Origin: Streptomyces hyderabadensis | Lineage (GTDB): Bacteria > Actinomycetota > Actinomycetes > Streptomycetales > Streptomycetaceae | Length of the DNA: 64,000 bases | Reading direction: 5' to 3' | NCBI RefSeq assembly: GCF_020404845.1 | Contig: NZ_JAIOJZ010000005.1 | Span: forward strand, 1 to 64,000 | Part shown: piece after piece, positions 22,627-30,690 of the stretch | How positions within the stretch are numbered: position 1 is the first letter of the stretch | Layout of the letters: each line of letters begins with the position of its first letter | The notes under the pieces: model-generated | What the model saw: the letters and a program-made list of their open reading frames with translations, nothing else | Told to the model about the DNA's origin: nothing | Database searches by the model: none | Made by a program: the position numbers and the translations under genes

Positions 22627-25044
22627 GTGTTGAAACGCTCCCGTCCCCCTGCCCCTACCCGTCCCGCGGCCCGCGCCCGTTCGCGGTCCGGTTCCCGCAC
22701 GCGTTCCCGCTCCCTGAACGTCCGTGCGCTCGTCGCGCTCGCCGTGCTGGCCGTGTCCGTGGCCATCGCCCTGACCATGCCGGTCCGCCTCGGGCTCGAC
22801 CTGCGCCGCGGCACCCAGATCGTGCTGGAGACCAAGTCCACCGACACCACCAAGGCCGACCGGGAGGCCACCGACCGCACCGTGGAGGTGCTGCGCGGCC
22901 GCATCGACGCCCTCGGGGTCGCCGAGCCGACCATCGTCCGCTCCGGCGAGAACCGCGTCGTCGTCGAGCTGCCCGGCGTACAGGACCCGGAGAAGGCCGC
23001 CGACGTGCTGGGCCGCACCGCGCAGCTCAGCGTCCACTCGGTGCTCGGCCCGGCGGAGAACGCCGGTGACGGGGCCGGGGGCAAGGACGAGAAGGCGTCC
23101 GGCGCGGACGGCGAGCGGGTCCTGCCGGACGAGTCCGGGCAGTCGCTGCGGCTGAAGGACGCCACGCTGACCGGGCAGGACGTCAAGGGCGCCGACGCCC
23201 GCTTCGACCAGCAGGGCGGCGCGGGCTGGCACGTCACCGTGGACTTCAAGGACGAGGGCAGCGACCGCTGGGCCCGGGTGACCGGCGAGGCGGCCTGCCA
23301 CCCGGCGGGCGATCCCCAGCGCCGGGTCGCCATCGTGCTCGACAACAAGGTCATCTCCTCGCCGCAGGTCGACCCCTCGGTGTCCTGCGGGGCGGGCATC
23401 ACCGGTGGCTCCACGCAGATCACCGGTTCCTTCGACGACGCCGAGGCCCGCGAACTGGCCCTGCTCATCAAGGGCGGCGCCCTGCCGGTGCCGGTCGAGA
23501 CGATCGAGCAGCGCACCATCGGCGCCACCCTGGGCGACGAGGCCATCTCGGCCGGTGCCTGGGCCGCCGTCATCGGCACCGCGCTGACCGCGCTGTTCAT
23601 CATCGTCGTCTACCGGCTGATGGGCGCCCTGGCGACCGTCGCCCTGCTCTGCTACGGCCTGATCTCCTACGCCGCCCTGGCCGCGGTCGGCGCGACCCTG
23701 ACGCTGCCGGGCCTCGCCGGTTTCGTCCTGGCCATCGGCATGGCGGTGGACGCCAACGTCCTCGTCTTCGAACGGGCCCGCGAGGAACAGGCGGCCCGTA
23801 CCCGGCCGAGCACGCGGTCGGCGCTGACCGCCGGTTTCCGCAGCGCGTTCAGCGCGATCGCCGACTCCAACATCACCACGCTGATCGCGGCCGCCCTGCT
23901 GTTCTTCCTGGCCTCGGGCCCGGTGAAGGGCTTCGGCGTCACCCTCGGCATCGGTGTGCTGGCGTCGATGGTCAGCGCCCTGGTGATCACGCGGGTGCTC
24001 GCCGAGTTCGCCGCGAGCCGCCCGGCGGTCTTCCGCCGCCCGCGCATCACCGGCATCTCCTCCACCGGCCCGGTCCGTGACGCCCTGCTGCGCCGCAACC
24101 CGTTCCTGATGCGCCGGCCGCGCCGCTGGCTGGCGGCCTCGCTGGTCGTGCTGGTGGTGGCGGGCTCCGGGATCCTGGTGCGCGGTCTGAACTTCGGCAT
24201 CGAGTTCACCGGCGGCCGGCTGATCGAGTACTCCACCGCCACGCAGGTCGATCCCGACCGGGCCCGGGACGCCCTCGCCGACGCGGGCTTCCCGCGTGCC
24301 GTGGTCCAGTCCTCGGGCGACGGCGACCTCACGGTGCGCACGGAGGAGCTGACCGACGCGGAGGCGGCGACCGTCACGGAGGCGGTCGCCGAGCTGGGCG
24401 GCGAGACGGAGAAGGTCCGCGACGAGCTGATCGGCCCGAGCCTCGGCGAGGAGCTGCGCCGGGACGCCCTGATCGCCCTGGGCCTGGCCCTGGCCGCCCA
24501 GCTGGCGTACCTGGCGGTCCGGTTCCGCCCGCTGTTCGGCACCGCCGCGGTCGGTGCGCTCGCCCACGACGTGGTCATCCTGGTGGGGGTGTTCGCCTGG
24601 CTGGGCAAGCCGATCGACGGGGTGTTCCTGGCGGCGCTGCTGACCGTGATCGGCTACTCGGTCAACGACTCGGTGGTCCTCTTCGACCGCGTGCGGGAAC
24701 TGCTGGGCAAGGAGCGCAAGACGCCGTTCGACCGGCTCACCAACGACGCGATCCTGCAGACCCTGCCGCGCACGGTCAACACGGGCATGGGCGCGGTGCT
24801 CATCCTCGCCTCGCTGGCGGTCCTGGCCGACGACTCCCTGACCGACTTCGCGCTGGCGCTGCTGATCGGCGTCGGCGTCGGCACGTACTCCTCGGTCTTC
24901 ACCGCCTCCCCGCTGGCCATCGAGCTGCACCACCGCGGCACCGGGCCCCGCCCCGCACGCCGCGGGGACGGCGGGAGGCGCGGCCCGGCGGAGCCCGGCA
25001 AGCAGCCGCCCGCGCCCCGCACGGAACGGCAGGAGGTCCCGTAG
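22627..25044 (+). CDS. secDF: SecDF fusion protein, protein-export membrane component
   Basis: An 805-residue fusion of SecD and SecF. SecD begins with a membrane span then the LGLDLRRGTQIVLETK motif; the periplasmic P1 region has ATDRTVEVLRGRIDALGVAE and VVELPGVQDPEKA; LLIKGGALPVPVETIEQRTI precedes six spans including GFVLAIGMAVDANVLVFERA. SecF begins near residue 500 with a span, LNFGIEFTGGRLIEY, and ends with VIGYSVNDSVVLFDRVRE. Both halves keep the family Asp residues used in proton-driven pulling of exported proteins. A basic Ser/Arg-rich N terminus (~30 residues) is extra. Streptomyces also carries separate secD and secF genes elsewhere, so this is a second system. GTG at 22627 or TTG at 22630. 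Confidence 0.92.
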   Translation: MLKRSRPPAPTRPAARARSRSGSRTRSRSLNVRALVALAVLAVSVAIALTMPVRLGLDLRRGTQIVLETKSTDTTKADREATDRTVEVLRGRIDALGVAEPTIVRSGENRVVVELPGVQDPEKAADVLGRTAQLSVHSVLGPAENAGDGAGGKDEKASGADGERVLPDESGQSLRLKDATLTGQDVKGADARFDQQGGAGWHVTVDFKDEGSDRWARVTGEAACHPAGDPQRRVAIVLDNKVISSPQVDPSVSCGAGITGGSTQITGSFDDAEARELALLIKGGALPVPVETIEQRTIGATLGDEAISAGAWAAVIGTALTALFIIVVYRLMGALATVALLCYGLISYAALAAVGATLTLPGLAGFVLAIGMAVDANVLVFERAREEQAARTRPSTRSALTAGFRSAFSAIADSNITTLIAAALLFFLASGPVKGFGVTLGIGVLASMVSALVITRVLAEFAASRPAVFRRPRITGISSTGPVRDALLRRNPFLMRRPRRWLAASLVVLVVAGSGILVRGLNFGIEFTGGRLIEYSTATQVDPDRARDALADAGFPRAVVQSSGDGDLTVRTEELTDAEAATVTEAVAELGGETEKVRDELIGPSLGEELRRDALIALGLALAAQLAYLAVRFRPLFGTAAVGALAHDVVILVGVFAWLGKPIDGVFLAALLTVIGYSVNDSVVLFDRVRELLGKERKTPFDRLTNDAILQTLPRTVNTGMGAVLILASLAVLADDSLTDFALALLIGVGVGTYSSVFTASPLAIELHHRGTGPRPARRGDGGRRGPAEPGKQPPAPRTERQEVP

Positions 25045-25067
25045 CGCCCGAACGCCCGAAACCCCGT

Positions 25068-25103
25068 GCCGCGGGCGCCCCAACCGGACGGGGTGCCCGC
25101 GGC
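25068..25103. terminator. Strong bidirectional terminator between secDF and gntR
   Basis: GCCGCGGGCGCCCC and GGGGTGCCCGCGGC form a 14-bp stem with one G-U pair and an 8-base loop. It lies 24 bases after the secDF stop and just after the convergent GntR gene stop. Confidence 0.8.
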
Positions 25104-25111
25104 CAGGACCT

Positions 25112-25951
25112 TCAGTGACCGGCCGTGAAGTGGTCGTCGATCAGGGTCCGGACCGCGTCCGCGTCGCCGGCGATCAGCGCGTCCAGGAGGGCCGTGTGCT
25201 CGTGGGCGTCGGCGACCAGGTCGGCGCGCCCGCGCACCGAGGGCGAGCCGGCCGGCGGCCACTGGGCGCGGCGGTGCACGTCACCGGCGATCCGGACGAG
25301 CTGTTCGTTGCCGGCCAGCGCGAGCACCGCGCGGTGGAAGGCGCGGTCGGCCTCGGCGTAGGTGGCCGGGCAGCCGGAGGACGCGGCCCGGACGGTGGCC
25401 TCGGCGAGGGGGCGCAGCTCCGCCCAGCGCTCCGCGGGCACCGTGCGGCTCAGCCGGATCCACACCGGGGCCTCGATCAGGGCCCGGACCTCGGCCAGCT
25501 CGGCCAGCTCGCGGTCGCCGCGCTCGACGACGCGGAAGCCCCGGTTGGGAACGACCTCGACGGCGCCCTCCAGGGCGAGCTGCTGCATCGCCTCCCGTAC
25601 CGGAGTGGCCGAGACGCCGAACCGCTCGCCGAGCACCGGCGCCGAGTAGACCCCGCCGGGCCGCAGCTCACCGCTGGCCAGCGCGGAACGCAGGGCGTCG
25701 AGGATCTGCCCGCGCACGGAGGAACGCCGGACGAGGGTCCGCGGGCGGGGCACCGGCGGTTCGCCGTGGGTGTGCTCGCCGCGCGCCGCGCCGTCCGGCT
25801 CCCCGCCGCCGGGCGCCCGGTCCCGCGCCCGGTCCGCCGCTCCCGGCTGCACCGGGATCCGCACCGGGCCGGCGGTACGGACCCGCCCGGCACCGGCATG
25901 CGCACCCGCACCCGCACCCGTTCCTGCGGCGCCCTGCGCGCTGTGCTTCAC
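25112..25951 (-). CDS. GntR-family regulator, FCD (FadR-type) subfamily
   Basis: A 279-residue regulator. Residues 1-70 are a Gly/Ala/Arg/Pro-rich extension. The winged helix follows: RRSSVRGQILDALRSALASG, GERFGVSATPVREAMQQLA and VVPNRGFRVVE. The C-terminal all-helical FCD ligand domain includes AELAEVRALIEAPVWIRL, TYAEADRAFHRAVLALAGNE and HEHTALLDALIAGD with the metal-binding Asp/His pattern (DRAFH, DAHEH). GTG at 25951 has AGGAGG four bases upstream. Ligand is probably a small carboxylate; the target operon is not evident here. Confidence 0.87.
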   Translation of the reverse strand: MKHSAQGAAGTGAGAGAHAGAGRVRTAGPVRIPVQPGAADRARDRAPGGGEPDGAARGEHTHGEPPVPRPRTLVRRSSVRGQILDALRSALASGELRPGGVYSAPVLGERFGVSATPVREAMQQLALEGAVEVVPNRGFRVVERGDRELAELAEVRALIEAPVWIRLSRTVPAERWAELRPLAEATVRAASSGCPATYAEADRAFHRAVLALAGNEQLVRIAGDVHRRAQWPPAGSPSVRGRADLVADAHEHTALLDALIAGDADAVRTLIDDHFTAGH

Positions 25952-26062
25952 GGGTCCTCCTGCGGGACGTGTCGGTACTTGGGGTCATTACGGCGGGTTG
26001 TCACCTGTCCGTCAAGCACCATAAGCGCAGGGGCCGTCAGTTCAAATCCCAAGGATCCCGGG

Positions 26063-26082
26063 TAAGGTAAGGCTTACCTTTA
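26063..26082. promoter_or_regulatory. Iron box (DmdR/IdeR/DtxR-type operator)
   Basis: TAAGGTAAGGCTTACCTTTA is a near-perfect inverted repeat matching the actinobacterial iron box TTAGGTTAGGCTAACCTAA. It lies 38 bases upstream of the FhuF-like reductase ATG at 26121, overlapping the expected promoter. The DtxR-type repressor would shut the gene off when iron is plentiful. Confidence 0.85.
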
Positions 26083-26120
26083 AGCAGCCCGTTGTCCCGA
26101 CGCGGATCGGTGGTCCCGCC

Positions 26121-26966
26121 ATGCCTGTCGCCCCTACGGCCCTCACGGACGCCTACACGCGCCTGTCCGAGGTCCTCCCCGGGCTGGGCGTCACCGAGCT
26201 GACCGGGGCCGACGAGGTGCCGAGCGGCGACGGCTGGGTCACGGCCGCCGCGCTCGCCGCGGGCGGGACCGAGCTGGCGGCGTTCCTCGCCTGGGACGAG
26301 GCCCAGGTGCTGCGGGACTACGGACAGCGGGCCCGGCCGGACGTGATCGCGAGCTTCGGCCTGCACCGGTACGCCTGGCCCGCCTGCCTGCTGATCACCG
26401 TGCCGTGGTTCCTGCACCGCCGGGTGCCCCGCCACCCCGCGGCCCACGTGGCCTACGACCGCACGGCCGCCGGGCTCCCGCTGGGCCGGATGGCCGTGCG
26501 TGCCGCCTCGTTCGCCTGCCTCCCCGGCGACCCCGCCGCCGGTCTGCCCGGCGCCCGGGTGGTCGCCGACGAGGAGGCGCTGCGCGCCGAGGTGCGGGCC
26601 GCGGTCGCCGAGCACCTGGAGCCGGTGCTGGCCGGATTCGGCCCCCGGATGCGGCGCCGCGGACGCGCCCTGTGGGGCATGGCGACCGACGAGGTCGTCG
26701 AGGGCCTGTGGTACGTCGCCCATCTGCTCGACGAGCAGGAGCGGGCGCGGCACGAGCTGGAGCTGCTGCTGCCGGGCGCGACCAAGCCGTACGTCGGCGA
26801 CGCCGCGTTCCGCGAGCTGAAGGGGCCGGACGGCCGACCGCTGCACACCCGGGACCGGGCGAGCTGCTGCATGTTCTACACCCTGCGCCCCGAGGACACC
26901 TGTGCCACCTGCCCGCGGACCTGCGACGCGGACCGCGTCGGCAAGCTGCTCGCCGCGGCGGGCTGA
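26121..26966 (+). CDS. FhuF-like ferric-siderophore reductase with C-terminal [2Fe-2S] site
   Basis: A 281-residue cytoplasmic protein. The C terminus has the FhuF cluster motif CC-x10-C-x2-C (Cys249, Cys250, Cys261, Cys264, in CCMFYTLRPEDTCATC), plus a further Cys268. FGLHRYAWPACLLITVPWFL is conserved in this family. These proteins reduce ferric siderophores after uptake and release the iron. An iron box immediately upstream supports iron-repressed expression. No siderophore synthesis or transport gene is in the window, so it is a stand-alone reductase. Confidence 0.85.
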   Translation: MPVAPTALTDAYTRLSEVLPGLGVTELTGADEVPSGDGWVTAAALAAGGTELAAFLAWDEAQVLRDYGQRARPDVIASFGLHRYAWPACLLITVPWFLHRRVPRHPAAHVAYDRTAAGLPLGRMAVRAASFACLPGDPAAGLPGARVVADEEALRAEVRAAVAEHLEPVLAGFGPRMRRRGRALWGMATDEVVEGLWYVAHLLDEQERARHELELLLPGATKPYVGDAAFRELKGPDGRPLHTRDRASCCMFYTLRPEDTCATCPRTCDADRVGKLLAAAG

Positions 26967-27222
26967 CTGACCGTCGGCTAAGATCACCGGCGTCGTTCCA
27001 CAACTCCCGCACACTTCGCGGGAACTTTCCGTGGAACCACTCGTACGGGTAGTCTTATTCGAACTCAACTCCCGCCCCTCAAGCGGCAGTTCGAGCAGAT
27101 CGCCGTCCTGGGCACCCCCTCTGCATCCCTTGGCGGCCTCTTGCCCCGAAACCCCCTGAGGGCCGCTGGGTTTGGGCCACCATGGCGGGCGTTACGCCCT
27201 ATCCCACTGCAAGGGACCCCTG

Positions 27223-28287
27223 ATGAGATTGACCGACATATCGCTGAACTGGCTGCTTCCGGGCGCCGTGCTGCTCCTGGGCATGCTGGCGGCGGTGGCG
27301 GTGCTCGCGCGCGGCAAGCGTTCCTCGGGGAAGGACGCGGGCGCGGACGACTCCTGGGAGCGGATGGAGGAGCGCCGCCGGCGCAAGGAGGCCCTCTACG
27401 GCACCTTCTCCTACGTCCTGCTCTTCTGCTGTGCGGCGGTCGCCGCGGCGCTCTCCTTCCACGGTCTGGTCGGCTTCGGCGAGCAGAACCTCGGCCTGAG
27501 CGGCGGCTGGCAGTACCTGGTGCCGTTCGGGCTCGACGGCGCGGCGATGTTCTGCTCCGTCCTCGCGGTGCGCGAGGCCAGCCACGGCGACGCGGCGCTC
27601 GGCTCGCGGATACTCGTGTGGGCCTTCGCCTTCGCCGCGGCCTGGTTCAACTGGGTGCACGCGCCGCGCGGTCTGGGTCACGCGGGCGCCCCGCACTTCT
27701 TCGCGGGCATGTCCCTGTCGGCCGCGGTGCTGTTCGACCGCGCCCTGAAGCAGACCCGCCGGGCCGCGCTGCGCGAGCAGGGCCTGGTGCCGCGTCCGCT
27801 GCCGCAGATCCGCATGGTCCGCTGGCTGCGCGCGCCCCGGGAGACGTACCGCGCCTGGTCGCTGATGCTCCTGGAGGGCGTGCGCAGCCTGGACGAGGCG
27901 GTCGAGGAGGTGCGCGACGACCGGCGCCAGAAGGAGGAGAAGAAGCTGCGGCGCCGCGAGCAGGAGCGGCTGGAGCGGGCGCAGCTCAAGGCGATCAGCC
28001 GGGGCCACGGCCACCGCGGCTTCCCGGGCCGCGGCGGGCGCCAGGTCGAGGTCGAGGTGCAGCAGGTCGAGCGGGGCTCGGAACGCGCCACCGCGGAGCC
28101 TGCCATATCGGCCCCGGAGCAACTGCCCGCAGGAACCCGGCGCCCCTCGCTGCAGCCCGTGCGGAGCGGGTCTGAGCAGCTGACCGTGGAGACCGTGGAC
28201 CTCACCGCGGAGGACGACACCCAGGCGCTGCCCCGTCTGGACTCCCTGGAGCGCAAGCTCAAGGACCTGGAGCAGCAGTTCGGCTAG
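27223..28287 (+). CDS. DUF2637 (SpdB-like) multi-span membrane protein
   Basis: A 354-residue membrane protein. Segment 1 is LNWLLPGAVLLLGMLAAVAV; a charged stretch (WERMEERRRRKEALYG) follows; then YVLLFCCAAVAAALSFHGLV, WQYLVPFGLDGAAMFCSVLA, ILVWAFAFAAAWFNWVHA and a shorter one near HFFAGMSLSAAVLF. The C-terminal ~170 residues are cytoplasmic, with a coiled coil (EAVEEVRDDRRQKEEKKLRR) and a short final helix (RLDSLERKLKDLEQQF). DUF2637 proteins are related to SpdB spread proteins of Streptomyces conjugative plasmids. AAGGGA six bases upstream fixes the ATG. Function unknown. Confidence 0.78.
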   Translation: MRLTDISLNWLLPGAVLLLGMLAAVAVLARGKRSSGKDAGADDSWERMEERRRRKEALYGTFSYVLLFCCAAVAAALSFHGLVGFGEQNLGLSGGWQYLVPFGLDGAAMFCSVLAVREASHGDAALGSRILVWAFAFAAAWFNWVHAPRGLGHAGAPHFFAGMSLSAAVLFDRALKQTRRAALREQGLVPRPLPQIRMVRWLRAPRETYRAWSLMLLEGVRSLDEAVEEVRDDRRQKEEKKLRRREQERLERAQLKAISRGHGHRGFPGRGGRQVEVEVQQVERGSERATAEPAISAPEQLPAGTRRPSLQPVRSGSEQLTVETVDLTAEDDTQALPRLDSLERKLKDLEQQFG

Positions 28288-28338
28288 GAAGAACGCGCTG
28301 AGCGCGGTGAACGCGCCGAACCCGGAGAACGGATGAGC

Positions 28339-28365
28339 TGAGGCGCCGGTGCCCCCGGCGCCTCA
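28339..28365. terminator. Bidirectional terminator overlapping the RsbW-like stop codon
   Basis: TGAGGCGCCGG and CCGGCGCCTCA form a perfect 11-bp stem with a 5-base loop between convergent genes. The right arm contains the stop codon of the minus-strand ATPase gene (28363-28365). Confidence 0.8.
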
Positions 28366-28791
28366 GGCCGCTTCCGCGTCGGCATCCGCATCCGCTGCCA
28401 CGCCCAGTTCGAACCAGACCGACTTGCCCGCCCCGCAGGGCCGGACGCCCCAGTCGTCGGCGAGCGACTCGACCAGGACCAGCCCTCTGCCGTTGGTGCT
28501 CTCCTCCCCCTGCGGTGGGCGCGGCCGGGGCCGCGGTCCGCGGCCCGCGAAGTCCCGTACCTCCACCCGCAGGGCCCGCGGCCCGACCGTCGCGGTCAGG
28601 ACGGCGCCCTCCTCGGTGTGCACGAGCGCGTTGGTGACCAGCTCGCTGGTGAGCAGTTCGGCGACCTCCGACTGCCCGGGCCCGCCCCAGTGGCTCAGCA
28701 GCTCACGCAGCGCCCGCCGGGCCTCGGGCACCGCCCGCAGATCCGCCCGGCCGAGCCGCCGCCTGAGCTGTGGCACCGTCTGCTCCTTCAT
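28363..28791 (-). CDS. RsbW-type ATP-binding protein (anti-sigma-like HATPase)
   Basis: A 142-residue GHKL ATPase of the single-domain RsbW type. LLTSELVTNALVHTEEGAVL is the N box, LRVEVRDFAGRG contains the G1 Asp, and NGRGLVLVESLADDWGV is the G2 region. Streptomyces has dozens of these; some phosphorylate anti-sigma antagonists or bind sigma factors. No sigma factor or STAS gene is adjacent. The protein ends in an Ala/Asp dipeptide run (AADADADADAEAA). It shares its strand with the pyruvate dehydrogenase gene 128 bases upstream. Confidence 0.82.
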   Translation of the reverse strand: MKEQTVPQLRRRLGRADLRAVPEARRALRELLSHWGGPGQSEVAELLTSELVTNALVHTEEGAVLTATVGPRALRVEVRDFAGRGPRPRPRPPQGEESTNGRGLVLVESLADDWGVRPCGAGKSVWFELGVAADADADAEAA

Positions 28792-28919
28792 GTCCCCCGT
28801 CGGCGCGCTGATGTCGGCTCCCCCCGTCTGTCCCGCTCCGGTCGAACATCTTCACGGAGAAAGCCTTGCCCGTTCGGGCCCCCGGCAGTCATCCGGTTTC
28901 GGACCGGCTGCCGGAGCGG

Positions 28920-30662
28920 TCACGGCCGGGGGACGTTGCGCAGGTTGGAACGGGCCATCTGCACCATGCGCCCGACGCCGCCGTCCAGGACGATCTTCGA
29001 GGCGGACAGGGCGAAGCCGGTGACCATGTCGGCGCTGATCTTCGGCGGGATGGACAGGGCGTTGGGGTCGGTGACGACGTCGACGAGGGCGGGCCCCTTG
29101 TGCTTGAACGCCGCCTTCAGCGCCCCGGCCAGGTCCTTGGGCTTCTCCACCCGTACGCCGAAGACACCGCAGGCCTCGGCGACGGCGGCGAAGTCGGGGT
29201 TCTTGTTGGCCACGCCGTGCGAGGGCAGTCCCGCGACGAGCATCTCCAACTCCACCATGCCCAGCGAGGAGTTGTTGAAGAGGACGACCTTCACCGGCAG
29301 GTCGTGCTGCACGAGGGTGAGGAAGTCGCCCATCAGCATGGTGAACCCGCCGTCGCCGGACATCGACACGACCTGCCGGCGCCGGTCGGTGAACTGGGCG
29401 CCGATCGCCATCGGCAGCGCGTTCGCCATCGAGCCGTGCGAGAAGGAACCGATGATGCGGCGGCGGCCGTTGGGCGAGATGTAGCGGGCCGCCCAGACGT
29501 TGCACATCCCGGTGTCGACGGTGAACACCGCGTCGTCGTCGGCCATCTCGTCCAGCATGGCGGCCACGTACTCGGGATGGATCGGGACGTGCTTGTCGAC
29601 CTTGCGGGTGTACGCCTTGACGACGCCCTCCAGCGCGTCCGCGTGCTTCTTCAGCATCCGGTCGAGGAAGCGGCGGCTCTTCTTCTCCTTCACCCGCGGG
29701 ATCAGGCAGCGCAGCGTCTCCCGCGCGTCGCCCCACACCGCGAGGTCGAGCTTGGAACGCCGGCCCAGGTGCTCGGGCCGGACGTCGATCTGGGCGATCT
29801 TCACGTCGTTCGGCAGGAAGGCGTTGTACGGGAAGTCGGTGCCGATCAGGAGCAGCAGGTCGCACTCGTGGGTGGCCTCGTAGGCGGCGCCGTAGCCGAG
29901 CAGCCCGCTCATGCCGACGTCGTAGGGGTTGTCGTACTGGATGAACTCCTTGCCCCGCAGGGCGTGCCCCACCGGTGCCTTGAGCTTCCCGGCGAACTCC
30001 ATGACCTCGGCGTGCGCGCCCGCGGTGCCGCTGCCGCAGAACAGGGTGACCTTGTCGGCGTCGTCGATCATCCGCACCAGCCGGTCGATCTCCTCGTCGC
30101 CGGGGCGGACGGTGGGCCGGGAGGTGACGAGGGCCGTCTCGGCGGCCCCCTGCGGGGCGGGCTCGTCCGCGATGTCGCCGGGCAGCGAGACGACGCTGAC
30201 GCCGCCCTGGCCGACGGCGTGCTGGATGGCGGTCTGCAGCAGCCGGGGCATCTGCTTCGGGCTGGAGATCAGCTCGCTGTAGTGGCTGCACTCGCGGAAC
30301 AGCTGGTCGGGGTGGGTCTCCTGGAAGAAGCCGAGGCCGATCTCGCTGGACGGGATCTGGGAGGCGAGGGCGAGGACGGGGGCCATGGAGCGGTGGGCGT
30401 CGTAGAGCCCGTTGATGAGGTGGAGGTTGCCGGGGCCGCAGGAGCCGGCGCACGCGGCCAGCTTCCCGGTGATCTGCGCCTCCGCGCCGGCGGCGAAGGC
30501 GGCGGTCTCCTCGTGCCGGACGTGCACCCATTCGATGCCGGAGTGGCGGCGCACGGCGTCCACGATCGGGTTGAGGCTGTCCCCGACGACTCCGTAGAGG
30601 CGCTCGACCCCGGCGCGGGTGAGGATGTCGACGAACTGTTCCGCGACGTTCTGTTTGGCCAT
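28920..30662 (-). CDS. poxB: Thiamine-diphosphate-dependent pyruvate dehydrogenase/oxidase (PoxB type)
   Basis: A 580-residue TPP enzyme with three domains. The N-terminal domain has RLYGVVGDSLNPIVDAVRR and VRHEETAAFAAGAEAQITGK with the catalytic Glu. The middle domain carries VTLFCGSGTAGAHAEVMEFA, the FAD-binding part. The C-terminal TPP domain has SMSGDGGFTMLMGDFLTLVQ and VVLFNNSSLGMVELEML. Length and order match PoxB, which oxidises pyruvate to acetate and CO2 and passes electrons to membrane quinone. The E. coli enzyme ends in an amphipathic membrane-binding helix; the end here (RMVQMARSNLRNVPRP) is similar in size. Confidence 0.88.
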   Translation of the reverse strand: MAKQNVAEQFVDILTRAGVERLYGVVGDSLNPIVDAVRRHSGIEWVHVRHEETAAFAAGAEAQITGKLAACAGSCGPGNLHLINGLYDAHRSMAPVLALASQIPSSEIGLGFFQETHPDQLFRECSHYSELISSPKQMPRLLQTAIQHAVGQGGVSVVSLPGDIADEPAPQGAAETALVTSRPTVRPGDEEIDRLVRMIDDADKVTLFCGSGTAGAHAEVMEFAGKLKAPVGHALRGKEFIQYDNPYDVGMSGLLGYGAAYEATHECDLLLLIGTDFPYNAFLPNDVKIAQIDVRPEHLGRRSKLDLAVWGDARETLRCLIPRVKEKKSRRFLDRMLKKHADALEGVVKAYTRKVDKHVPIHPEYVAAMLDEMADDDAVFTVDTGMCNVWAARYISPNGRRRIIGSFSHGSMANALPMAIGAQFTDRRRQVVSMSGDGGFTMLMGDFLTLVQHDLPVKVVLFNNSSLGMVELEMLVAGLPSHGVANKNPDFAAVAEACGVFGVRVEKPKDLAGALKAAFKHKGPALVDVVTDPNALSIPPKISADMVTGFALSASKIVLDGGVGRMVQMARSNLRNVPRP

Positions 30663-30690
30663 GGCTCCAGCTATGCCACAGCGAGCGGTC

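Noticed and set aside
21013..25083. A 1356-codon open frame on the minus strand across secDF
   Set aside because: It runs antisense to secDF and its neighbours, is all Gly/Arg/Val/Asp runs, and matches no domain. It is a by-product of high G+C at third codon positions.
26040..26062. A tRNA-like T-loop sequence GTTCAAATCCC
   Set aside because: There is no acceptor stem, anticodon arm or CCA-like end around it on either strand, so it is not a tRNA or a tRNA-type attachment site.
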